NCBI GenBank assembly: GCA_946479475.1
Contig: CAMLGG010000026.1
Location: forward strand, 1-33,017
DNA length: 33,017 nucleotides
Direction: 5' to 3'
DNA from: an uncultured Ideonella sp.
GTDB taxonomy: Bacteria; Pseudomonadota; Gammaproteobacteria; Burkholderiales; Burkholderiaceae
Every line of letters starts with the position of its first letter. The stretch's first letter is position 1. The notes under the pieces were generated by a model that had not been told where the DNA came from, made no database searches, and was given only the letters and a program-made list of their open reading frames with translations. Positions 7,881-15,243 of the stretch are shown here, piece after piece. The position numbers were made by a program, and so were the translations under genes.

Positions 7881-9527
7881 TCAGGCCGGCAGGCCGCGGT
7901 AGACGAAATCGCGCAGGCGCACTTCGCCGCGGCCTGCGCTGAACAGGGCGACCTTCAGGCTGAGGAAGCCGCCGAAGGCGTTGTGGTGGAAGCCCGAGAC
8001 CTCCATCTGCCAGGGGTGGCGCTTCCATGTCTTGCCGTCGAGCGAGTAGCGGAAGGCGGCGACCTGTTCGCGGCAGGTCATCCTCAGGTGCACGGTGCGC
8101 GCTTCGACCGGCTCGCGCATCCAGGCGTGCTCCTGGCCGTAGTGGTGGGTGAGCATCTGCGTGCGGCTGAAGCCGACGCCGGCGAAGGCCCGCTGGTCGT
8201 AGAACAGGGCCAGCCCGCCGATGGCATCGCCCTCGATGTCGATCACCACCGAGGCTTCGTAGTGGCGATCGCCCACCAGGCAGGTCAGCGGCGAGCAATC
8301 GGCCAGCGCCGTGCCCTTGCCCTGCAGGACGAGGCCGTTGGCGGTGTGGCGCAGGCGCTCGCCCTCTCGCGGGCCGGCGGCGAAGAAGCTCCACTGCAGG
8401 CCGAGCCTGTCGCCTGTGAAGGGGTCGGACAAGGGCATGCCGCCCCGCACCGCCTTCCCGCCCAGCGGCTTGGGCAGGGCCTTCTCGAGCGTGCCGCCCT
8501 TGGCGCGCGGCCAGCCGTCGCTCGTCCACTCGACCGGCTCCAGCAAGGCCTGGCGGCCCAGGGTGCGGTAGCCGTTCTCGTAGCCGTGGTAGACCATCCA
8601 CCAGTCGCCTGCCGGCCCTTCGACCAGGCTCGCGTGGCCGCGCGACCACCAGGGCTCGGCGGCGCTGCGGGTGTGCACGATCGGGTTGCGCGGGCAATGC
8701 TCCCAGGGGCCGTGGACCGACTTCGAGCGGGCCACGGTGACCATGTGGCTGGTGGCCGGTCCGGCGGTTCCGCCCACGGCGGAGACCAGGTAGAACCATT
8801 CGCCCCGGCGGAGCAGCTTCGGGCCCTCCGGCGCGAACATCTCCACCACCCAGTCTTCGGGGTACTGCCAGGGTGTGCAGGCGTGCTCGAGCTCGCCCAC
8901 GGTGGACAAGCCGTCGTCGGCCAGGCGGATGCGGCGGATGCCGTTGACGAAGAGGTAGCGCCTGCCGTCCTCGCCGACGACGTGCCCCGGGTCTATGCAG
9001 CCGGGCAGCTTCAGGTCGATGGGATCGCTCCAGGGGCCGCGGATGTCGTCCGCCCAGATCACGTGGATGGCCGTCCCCTCGTCCTGCAGCGAGGGGATGT
9101 AGAGGTAGTAGCGGCCCTGGTGCCTGACCAGGTCCATGGCCCACACCGTGCCGATCGGCCGGTGCAGGGCGGCGCCCAGGGGCGCCCAGTTCACCAGGTC
9201 CCTGGAGTGCCAGATCACCGCGCCGGGGTAGGACTGGAACGACGAGAACGTCATGTAGTAGTCCGCCCCGTCCTTCAGGATGGTGGGGTCGGGGTGGTCG
9301 CCCGGCACGATGGGGTTGCGGTAGGTGCTGTCGCCCAGGTCGGCCCGGCGCTGCCCCTCGACGCCCCGGCCGAAGGCGGGTTCGCGCTCCCCCGCGCAGG
9401 AGGAGCGCGCGGAAGCGGCGACCGTCGCCGCCTGCAGGCCGAGGGAGCCTGCGGCGGTCGCCTGCAGCAAGGCACGCCGGCTCAGCGGCGCGCCCTGGCT
9501 GCCCGAAGCGGAATCACTTGGCGGCAT
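7881..9527 (-). CDS. GH43 exo-glycosidase with C-terminal beta-sandwich, Tat-exported
   Basis: A 548-residue GH43 enzyme, probably an alpha-L-arabinofuranosidase or beta-xylosidase that removes arabinose or xylose decorations. The N-terminus has a twin-arginine signal (LSRRALLQATAAGSLGLQAA, arginines 17-18). The five-bladed propeller shows the three GH43 acids: D80 in GDHPDPTI (base), D179 in CIDPGH (pKa modulator) and E234 in FAPEGP (acid). After about residue 365 a concanavalin-like sandwich follows, with the segments GGLALFYDQRAFAGVGFS and FRYSLDGKTWKRHPWQ, as in GH43 members of the subfamily-12 type. The ATG lies 14 bases inside the end of the GH5 gene, so the two are probably translated together. 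Arabinosylated xyloglucan of Solanaceae-type plants would explain the activity; specificity is an inference. Confidence 0.9.
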   Translation of the reverse strand: MPPSDSASGSQGAPLSRRALLQATAAGSLGLQAATVAASARSSCAGEREPAFGRGVEGQRRADLGDSTYRNPIVPGDHPDPTILKDGADYYMTFSSFQSYPGAVIWHSRDLVNWAPLGAALHRPIGTVWAMDLVRHQGRYYLYIPSLQDEGTAIHVIWADDIRGPWSDPIDLKLPGCIDPGHVVGEDGRRYLFVNGIRRIRLADDGLSTVGELEHACTPWQYPEDWVVEMFAPEGPKLLRRGEWFYLVSAVGGTAGPATSHMVTVARSKSVHGPWEHCPRNPIVHTRSAAEPWWSRGHASLVEGPAGDWWMVYHGYENGYRTLGRQALLEPVEWTSDGWPRAKGGTLEKALPKPLGGKAVRGGMPLSDPFTGDRLGLQWSFFAAGPREGERLRHTANGLVLQGKGTALADCSPLTCLVGDRHYEASVVIDIEGDAIGGLALFYDQRAFAGVGFSRTQMLTHHYGQEHAWMREPVEARTVHLRMTCREQVAAFRYSLDGKTWKRHPWQMEVSGFHHNAFGGFLSLKVALFSAGRGEVRLRDFVYRGLPA

Positions 9528-10908
9528 TGACGATGGTGCTGACGAGGCTGGAGTAGACCTGCGCGCCGGTCGATCGGTTGAACAGGCCCGAGCTGTGGTT
9601 GCCGGTGGCGCCCGCGTCCCAGTAGACCGGCACGATGCCGCGGCTCTTGGCAGCCTTGGTGATGTACTGGTCCCAGTAGCTGCGGTAGGTCTGGCTCGGG
9701 TCGACGTTCAGGCGCGCCGTGGCGGCGTACTCGCCCATGAGCACGCCCATGCCGAGGCCGTCGATGAAGCGCGACTTCATCTTGGCCATCTGAGCGTCGA
9801 CATAGCTTTCATTGGCCCAGGTCTCGGTGTTGGCGGCGCTGTTGGCGATGCTGCCCCACTGCCAGATGGTGTCGCTGTCGTTGAGCGTGAAGTTGTACGG
9901 ATCGTAGTAGTGGACCTCGACCATCAGCTTCTTCGTGGCCGGGTCGCTGGGCACGGTGAAGTAGTTGTAGGCCAGGTCGATGTTGGTGTTGAAGCCCTGC
10001 ACGACCAGGTGGCGGCTGGCGTTGTAGCCGCCGGTGGCGCGCACGGCGTTCACGAAGGTCTGGTTGAAGCTGTTCTGGACGGCCAGGTACTCCGAGGTCG
10101 GCGTGCCCCAGTCGTTCTCCATCATCACCTCGTTGGTGCCGGCGAACAGCAGGTAGTCGTCGTAGGTCTTGAAGTTGTTGGCGATCTGGGTCCAGAACTT
10201 GGTGATGCGCGCGTTGATCGAGGCCTGCTGGTCGTAGGTCGGATGGTTCATCCAGCCGCCGTCCCAGTGGATGTTGATGATGGTGTAGAGGCCGGCGTTG
10301 CGGGCGTAGTTGACGACCTGGGTGACGCGGGCCATCCAGCTCGCGCTGATGTTGTCGTTGGCGTCCGCGTACTGCTTCCACGAGACCGGGATGCGGATCG
10401 ACTTGAAGCCGGCGGCCTTGAGGCCGTTCATGATGGCCTGGTTGGCCAGCGGGTTGCCCCAGGCGGTCTCGCCGCCGATGGCCTCCAGCGTGTTGCCGAG
10501 GTTGGTGCCGGGCGACATGCTGGCCGACAGCTGCAGGCTGGTCAGGTTGCGCATGCCGGCGCGGGTGGTCGCGGCGGTGTTCGAGTTGTAGCTGCCGGTG
10601 CCGGTCGTGAACTTCACCCAGTACCAGTAGGGCGTGCCGGCGACCGCGCCGGCGTCGGTGTAGCTGCGGGCCGAGGCGCTCAGCACCGCGAGTCGCGAGC
10701 GGCCGTTGGGGTCGCTGTCGGTGTCGCGGTAGACCTGCAGGCCGGTGACGCTGCCGCTGACTGTCCAGGTCAGCTGCACGTTGCTGGAGGTTCCGGTGGC
10801 GGTGAGGCAGACGGTCGCACCGCCGGCGGTGGCACAGCCCTGGGCCTGTGCCGCCGCTCCCGTGCATAACGCCACCAGGAAGAACACCAACGATAAGAAG
10901 GACTTCAT
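9514..10908 (-). CDS. GH5 (subfamily 4-like) endo-glucanase with Fn3-like domain, secreted
   Basis: A 464-residue endo-beta-1,4-glucanase/xyloglucanase. Signal peptide 1-21 (MKSFLSLVFFLVALCTGAAA) is followed by a small beta-sandwich of fibronectin-III type (about 26-115; VQLTWTVSGSVTGLQVYRDT). The GH5 barrel starts at about 118 (MRNLTSLQLSASMSPGTNLG). LFAGTNEV at 254-261 holds the acid/base E260, VHYYDPYNFT at 332-341 is the subfamily-4-like strand, and VLMGEYAA at 389-396 holds the nucleophile E393. It is a tandem paralogue of the upstream gene but is soluble, with the Fn3-like linker domain in place of a lipid anchor. The 99-base gap to the upstream GH5 gene holds no clear promoter or terminator. 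GH5_4 includes both xyloglucan-specific and broad endoglucanases; the locus favours xyloglucan. Confidence 0.92.
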   Translation of the reverse strand: MKSFLSLVFFLVALCTGAAAQAQGCATAGGATVCLTATGTSSNVQLTWTVSGSVTGLQVYRDTDSDPNGRSRLAVLSASARSYTDAGAVAGTPYWYWVKFTTGTGSYNSNTAATTRAGMRNLTSLQLSASMSPGTNLGNTLEAIGGETAWGNPLANQAIMNGLKAAGFKSIRIPVSWKQYADANDNISASWMARVTQVVNYARNAGLYTIINIHWDGGWMNHPTYDQQASINARITKFWTQIANNFKTYDDYLLFAGTNEVMMENDWGTPTSEYLAVQNSFNQTFVNAVRATGGYNASRHLVVQGFNTNIDLAYNYFTVPSDPATKKLMVEVHYYDPYNFTLNDSDTIWQWGSIANSAANTETWANESYVDAQMAKMKSRFIDGLGMGVLMGEYAATARLNVDPSQTYRSYWDQYITKAAKSRGIVPVYWDAGATGNHSSGLFNRSTGAQVYSSLVSTIVNAAK

Positions 10909-11007
10909 GAACGGACCTTTCGTGGTTGAAGAAGGGGTCTCGGCACGATCTGTCTCCGCTGTGCCCGAGCCCCGTTGGGGAACTTCAATCGTCGGTGCGG
11001 CGTGCCG

Positions 11008-12213
11008 TCATCTCGCGGCATTCACCATGGCGTTGATCACGTCGGCGTGGACCTGTGCGCCGGTGGCCCGGTCGAACAGGCCCGAGGCGTGGTTGGCGGT
11101 CGAGCCGCTGTCCCAGTAGACGGGCACCAGCCCGTGCTGGAAGGCCGACCGGGTGATGTACTGGTCCCAGTAGCGGCGATAAGTGCTGGCGCTGTCGTAC
11201 TCGTTGCGCAGCGAGGCCGAGTACTCGCCGAGGATGACGGGCACGCCCTTGTCGACGAAGGCCGCCTTCATCTTCTGGAACTGGGCATCGACGTAGGGTT
11301 CGTTGGCCCAGGTCTCGGTGGCGCTGGCATCGGTGGCGATCGAGCCCCACTGCCAGATCGCGCTCCCGGTGTTCAGCGTGAAGTTGAACGGGTCGTAGTA
11401 GTGGACCTCCATCGCCAGGCGCGACTGCGCGCTGTCGGCGGGCAGGATGGCGTTGCAGGAGAGGGTGTAGTCGATGTTGGTGATGTAGCCCTGCACCACC
11501 AGGTGCCGCTTCGCGTTGTTGCCGCCGGTGGCGCGCACGGCGTCGACGAAGGCCTGGTTGAAGCCCTTCTGCACTTCGCAGTTCTCGGCCGTCGGGGCGC
11601 TGAAGACCCCGTCGACGCCGACCTCGTTGGTCCCTGCGAAGAGCAGGTGGTCGTCGTGGGCCCTGAAGCGGGTGGCGATCTGGGTCCAGAACTTCCTGAT
11701 CCGGGCGTTGGCCGTGGCCTGCTGCGCGTAGGTGGGCTGCATCCAGCCGCCGTCCCAGTGGATGTTGACGATGGCGTAGAGGCCGGCCTTGTGCGCGTGG
11801 TCGGCGACTTCGGCCACCCGCGCCATCCAGCTCGCGCTGATGTTGTCGTTGGCGTCGGCGTACTGCTTCCAGGAGACGGGGATGCGCACGGTCCTGAAGC
11901 CGGCGGCCTTGACGGCGTCCATCAAGGCCTGCGTCGTCTTCGCATTGCCCCAGCTGGTCTCGCCGCCGATGGCCTCCAGCGTGTTGCCCAGGTTCCAGCC
12001 GGGGGACATCTCGCGGGACAGCTCCAGGCTGGTGATGTCGCGCATGCCGGCCCCGGTGCCGCCGCCTGTTGCACCGTCATTCGCGGACGTGCCTGCGTTG
12101 CCGGCCGAGCCGCCGCCGGCGCAGCTCGAAAGCGTCGCCAGCAGGCAGATCGCCGCGGCCGCGATCCTGGCGGCCTGGACCCTCGACTTCAGGGGCCTTT
12201 GCTCGGCTGGCAC
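11008..12213 (-). CDS. GH5 (subfamily 4-like) endo-xyloglucanase, lipoprotein
   Basis: A 401-residue endo-acting GH5 enzyme that is probably anchored to a membrane. Read from GTG at 12213, it begins MPAEQRPLKS and has a lipoprotein signal with lipobox LSSC and lipidated C31. A Gly/Ser/Ala linker (32-56) and the barrel (57-401) follow. NLFAGTNEV-type motif: E197 is the acid/base; VILGEYSA at 326-333 gives the nucleophile E330; NIHWDGGW and VHYYDPFNFT match the neighbouring paralogue. GTG is chosen because AGGAG stands 7 bases upstream and it yields a complete lipoprotein signal; an ATG five bases earlier is out of frame, and the longer in-frame form would translate the operator. It is the first gene of the second block, directly behind a XylR-type promoter. 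A surface enzyme feeding the TonB receptor is the likely role. Confidence 0.92.
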   Translation of the reverse strand: MPAEQRPLKSRVQAARIAAAAICLLATLSSCAGGGSAGNAGTSANDGATGGGTGAGMRDITSLELSREMSPGWNLGNTLEAIGGETSWGNAKTTQALMDAVKAAGFRTVRIPVSWKQYADANDNISASWMARVAEVADHAHKAGLYAIVNIHWDGGWMQPTYAQQATANARIRKFWTQIATRFRAHDDHLLFAGTNEVGVDGVFSAPTAENCEVQKGFNQAFVDAVRATGGNNAKRHLVVQGYITNIDYTLSCNAILPADSAQSRLAMEVHYYDPFNFTLNTGSAIWQWGSIATDASATETWANEPYVDAQFQKMKAAFVDKGVPVILGEYSASLRNEYDSASTYRRYWDQYITRSAFQHGLVPVYWDSGSTANHASGLFDRATGAQVHADVINAMVNAAR

Positions 12214-12220
12214 TTCATGT

Positions 12221-12225
12221 CTCCT
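12221..12225 (-). promoter_or_regulatory. Ribosome binding site for the GH5 lipoprotein GTG start
   Basis: AGGAG on the minus strand, 7 bases before the GTG at 12213. It has the same sequence and spacing as the site before the TTG of the ROK repressor gene, and it decides the start of this gene. Confidence 0.65.
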
Positions 12226-12254
12226 TCGGCGATGTCGCCCCGTCTTTGCCGTCG

Positions 12255-12300
12255 ATATTAGTTCGGCCGTCGAACGAAATAAAGCACGGACAAACACCTA
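12255..12300 (-). promoter_or_regulatory. XylR-type operator and promoter for the second glycosidase block
   Basis: The core 12258-12282 has the form TTAGTT-N13-AAATAA, with an inner perfect inverted repeat GTTCG-N5-CGAAC (12261-12275). It resembles Bacillus xyl operators (TTAGTT-N13-AACTAA, 25 bp). On the minus strand the bases 12283-12278 (TTTATT) and 12260-12255 (TAATAT) are 17 bp apart and make a plausible -35/-10 pair lying within the operator, so a bound repressor would block RNA polymerase. The GTG start is about 40 bases downstream. Positions 12255-12286 are identical to 30135-30166. A further block, AAACACCTA at 12292-12300, is shared with the site at 30233. This is sequence-based; binding by the ROK protein is inferred. 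Confidence 0.8.
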
Positions 12301-12314
12301 TCGCGGGAGAGGCT

Positions 12315-12338
12315 GATCGGGCGATCGGCCGATCGGCC
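12315..12338. repeat. Three 8-bp tandem units GATCGGSC
   Basis: The sequence reads GATCGGGC, GATCGGCC, GATCGGCC in direct succession. It contains the self-complementary 14-mer CGATCGGCCGATCG. It lies downstream of the GPH symporter gene and upstream of the operator-promoter, and may add to a transcription stop or to insulation of the two blocks. Confidence 0.7.
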
Positions 12339-12344
12339 GGCAGG

Positions 12345-12366
12345 GGGCGAGGCAACGGCTCCGCCC
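12345..12366 (-). terminator. Possible weak hairpin terminator after the GPH symporter gene
   Basis: On the transcribed strand, GGGCGGAG and CTCGCCC can pair around a 7-base loop with one bulged base, starting 8 bases after the symporter stop codon. No run of T follows, so it would be a poor intrinsic terminator; it may only pause polymerase or protect the 3' end before the next promoter. Confidence 0.35.
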
Positions 12367-12374
12367 TCGTGGCT

Positions 12375-13850
12375 TCAGACTTTGCCTCGGCGGGCTTCCA
12401 GGCGGGCGCGGATCTCGTGCATGCGCTCCTCGGTCAGCGGGAAGGTGAGGATGGCGACCAGGGCGATGACGAGGCCGACGACCGGCAGGCTCGACAGCAG
12501 GATGCGGATCATGAAGATCGCGTCCGGGGTCTGCACCTCCATCTTCGCGTCGAAGCCGGTGAACTGCAGGATCCAGCCCGAGGCGCCCACGCCGAGCGCG
12601 ATGCCGACCTTGCTGATCCACGACTGGCAGGCCGAGAAGGAGCCCTCGCGGCGCTTGCCGGTCTCGAGCTCGTCGTAGTCGACCACGTCGCCGATGGTCG
12701 AGCCGTAGAGGATCCAGAAGCCGGCGCCGGTGAAGGCGACGAAGCCGCAGGCGAACAGCTGCAGCCACGGCAGGGCCGGGTCGTACAGCCACCAGTCGCC
12801 GATGAAGGCCGCGATGGCCAGCAGGAACACCGTGGCCATCGCCTTGCGCTTGCCGACCCGGCGCGCCAGCATCGTGAAGAACGGGATGCCCAGCAGGCCG
12901 AACACCATGCCGGAGACGCCCATGGCGGTGTTCCACTTCGCGGCCAGGGTGAGGTCGCCCTTGCACACGTAGTAGATGGTGTTGTACCAACCCAGCGAGC
13001 TGACCATCGCGGTGCCGATGCCGTAGGCCAGCACCATGCACAGCACGTTGCGGAAGGGCTTGCAACGCAGGGTGCGCCCGAGGGTGTCCCGGAAGGGGAT
13101 GCTTTCCTGCTGGTTGCCGACGACGATGGTCTGGTAGTAGCGCTCCCGGGTCAGGAAGAAGATGGCCACCGCCGCCGCCACCATGATGGCCCCGAGGATC
13201 GTGCAGTACGTCTGCGCGCCGAGCAGGACGTCGGGCTTGCCCTTCTGGTCATGGAAGATCGCGAGCGTGGTGAACTGCGCGGCGAAGAACATCGCCAGCT
13301 CGGGCAGCTTCTGGATCAGGTTGCGGATCGCCTGCACGCTGGTGCGCTCGTGGTAGTCCGGCGTCATCTCGGCGCCCAGGCTCACCCACGGCATGTTGAA
13401 GCAGCTCATCACCGGCACGTAGATGATGGTCGACACCAGCATGAAGATGAAGTACTCGGTGTCGCTCCATCCCCGGCCCACGGCGAACATGAGCGGCAGC
13501 CCGATCCCGGCCAGCACCCCACCCACGAGGATGAAGGGGCGCCGACGGCCGAAGCGCGTTCGCGTGTTGTCCGAGATCCAGCCGAAGACGGCGTCGGAAC
13601 CGGCGTCGACCAGCACCTTGATCATCTGCGCCGTCGAGATCAGGCCGGGGGCCATCCCGAGGAACACGTTGAAGACGGTGTAGGCGAGCGAGGGATAGAG
13701 CCAGTGGCCCCACATGTCGAGCACCGATCCCAGGCCGTAGCCGACCTTCTGGGACAGGGGCACGCGGTCCGAGACCGTGGCGGTGCGGGCGGCGGAGCCG
13801 CTGGAGTCGGCGGCGGTGTCCCTGTCGGGTACTGCGGTGACGCTGGACAT
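12375..13850 (-). CDS. GPH-family sugar:cation symporter (MelB/XynB-like MFS)
   Basis: A 491-residue inner-membrane transporter of the glycoside-pentoside-hexuronide family, expected to import trimmed xyloglucan oligosaccharides from periplasm to cytoplasm. After a polar N-terminus (1-30) comes VPLSQKVGYGLGSVLDM at 30-46, the usual GPH opening, then about twelve hydrophobic segments. The loop SDNTRTRFGRRRPFILVG matches the family signature (D-x-T-x-x-x-G-x-x-RP). The later segment YGSTIGDVVDYDELETGKRREG is the second signature of the family. ATG at 13850 is chosen because GGAG stands 9 bases upstream; the frame is open further upstream but overlaps GH1. It follows GH1 by 17 bases and is the last gene of the first block. 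Confidence 0.92.
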   Translation of the reverse strand: MSSVTAVPDRDTAADSSGSAARTATVSDRVPLSQKVGYGLGSVLDMWGHWLYPSLAYTVFNVFLGMAPGLISTAQMIKVLVDAGSDAVFGWISDNTRTRFGRRRPFILVGGVLAGIGLPLMFAVGRGWSDTEYFIFMLVSTIIYVPVMSCFNMPWVSLGAEMTPDYHERTSVQAIRNLIQKLPELAMFFAAQFTTLAIFHDQKGKPDVLLGAQTYCTILGAIMVAAAVAIFFLTRERYYQTIVVGNQQESIPFRDTLGRTLRCKPFRNVLCMVLAYGIGTAMVSSLGWYNTIYYVCKGDLTLAAKWNTAMGVSGMVFGLLGIPFFTMLARRVGKRKAMATVFLLAIAAFIGDWWLYDPALPWLQLFACGFVAFTGAGFWILYGSTIGDVVDYDELETGKRREGSFSACQSWISKVGIALGVGASGWILQFTGFDAKMEVQTPDAIFMIRILLSSLPVVGLVIALVAILTFPLTEERMHEIRARLEARRGKV

Positions 13851-13867
13851 GGCTGGAAGCTCCGGTG

Positions 13868-15220
13868 CTACAGCACGGTTCGGTGGCGGATCACGTCGGC
13901 GTAGTAACGCGCCGAAAGCTTGGGCGTGCGGGCCAGCGTCCGGTAGTCGCAATGGACTATGCCGAAGCGCCGCTGGTAGCCGTCTTCCCACTCGTAGTTG
14001 TCGATGAAGGACCAGAGGAAGTAGCCGTCGATCGGCACCCCGTCGGCGATGGCACGGTGCACCTCGCGCAGGTGGTTGCGCAGGTAGTCTCGGCGGTGCA
14101 GGTCCTGCACCTCGCCGTCGATCAGCGGCTCCTCGTTGTAGCCGCAGCCGTTCTCGGTGATGTAGATCGAGCGGTGGTCGTAGAACTCGTGGCACATGCG
14201 CGGCGCCCAGTAGATCGCCTGCGGCACGAGGTTGAGCCAGGGGCTGTCGGCCCGCGGGTAGTTGGGCGGCAGCGGCACCACCTCCCAGGGCTGGCCGTTG
14301 CGGCCGGCGCGCACGTAGGTGGCGGTGTAGATGTTCAGGCCCAGGAAGTCGGTCGGCAGGCTGATCAGCTCGAAGTCGCCGGCCTCGACGACCGGGGCGT
14401 CGCTGCCCACGCGGGCGAGGTAGGCGTCGGAGTAGCCCTTGCCGTGGATCGCGCCGAGGATGTGCTCGTTCTTCTCGGCGAACCACGCCTTGGCGGCGGC
14501 GATGTCGGCCGGCGTCTCGGTCACCGGCACGCTGACGTCGCAGTTGTCGGTCAGGCCCACGCGCGCGCCGGCGCCGCCGAACTGGCGCACGGCGCGCACG
14601 CCGTGGCCATGGCACAGCAGCGCGTGGTGGTAGGTCTGGTTCAGCACCGCGGCGCTCTCCTTGCGCCCCGGGGCCTTGGTGCCGTAGCCGTAGGCCAGCA
14701 GGGTGAAGCAGCGGATCTCGTTGAGCGTGATCCAGTTCTTCACCTCGTGGCGGAACTCCTTGACCACCGTGTCGGCATAGCGGGCGAAGGCGTCCACCGT
14801 CGAGCGCGAGGTCCAGCCGCCGCGGTCTTCCAGGGCCTGCGGCAGGTCCCAGTGGAACATCGTCACCCATGGCGTGATGCCGTGCTTCGTCATGCTGGCG
14901 AAAAGGCGGTGGTAGAAGTCCAGCCCGGCCTGGTTCACCTCGCCGTCGCCGTTCGGGTAGATGCGCGGCCAGGCGATGGACAGGCGATACGTCCTGATGC
15001 CCAGCGAGGCCATCAGCGCGAAGTCCTCTTCGAAGCGGTGGTAGTGGTCGCAGGCGACGTCGAGCGTGTCGCCGCCGGCCACCTTGCCCGGGATGCGGGC
15101 GAAGCGGTCCCAGATGGATTCGCCCTTGCCGTCCTCGAAGGCGGCGCCCTCGATCTGCGCCGAGGCCGCGGCCACGCCGAAGACGAAGGTGGACGGGAAG
15201 GGGCTGGAGTACGTGAGCAT
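13868..15220 (-). CDS. GH1 beta-glucosidase, cytoplasmic
   Basis: A 450-residue GH1 enzyme that removes non-reducing-end beta-linked glucose, here after the alpha-xylosidase has exposed it. Full family length. WITLNEIR at 163-170 holds the acid/base E168, and YITENGCGY at 353-361 holds the nucleophile E356. TFVFGVAAASAQIEGA near the N-terminus and YFLWSFIDNYEWEDGY near the C-terminus are standard GH1 sugar-binding segments. There is no signal peptide, so it works in the cytoplasm with GH31. The spacer to the esterase gene is 23 bases, C-rich and without a clear Shine-Dalgarno sequence, so its translation may depend on coupling. Confidence 0.95.
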   Translation of the reverse strand: MLTYSSPFPSTFVFGVAAASAQIEGAAFEDGKGESIWDRFARIPGKVAGGDTLDVACDHYHRFEEDFALMASLGIRTYRLSIAWPRIYPNGDGEVNQAGLDFYHRLFASMTKHGITPWVTMFHWDLPQALEDRGGWTSRSTVDAFARYADTVVKEFRHEVKNWITLNEIRCFTLLAYGYGTKAPGRKESAAVLNQTYHHALLCHGHGVRAVRQFGGAGARVGLTDNCDVSVPVTETPADIAAAKAWFAEKNEHILGAIHGKGYSDAYLARVGSDAPVVEAGDFELISLPTDFLGLNIYTATYVRAGRNGQPWEVVPLPPNYPRADSPWLNLVPQAIYWAPRMCHEFYDHRSIYITENGCGYNEEPLIDGEVQDLHRRDYLRNHLREVHRAIADGVPIDGYFLWSFIDNYEWEDGYQRRFGIVHCDYRTLARTPKLSARYYADVIRHRTVL

Positions 15221-15243
15221 CGAGTTCTGTGGAGGTGGGGTGG

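Noticed and set aside
5631..9530. A 1299-codon open frame on the plus strand
   Set aside because: It mirrors the GH31 and GH43 genes, whose catalytic motifs are complete on the other strand. Its composition is that of a shadow frame.
10909..11007. A possible promoter between the two GH5 genes
   Set aside because: The 99 bases lack a XylR-type operator and show no convincing -35/-10 pair. Read-through from the promoter at 12255 is simpler.
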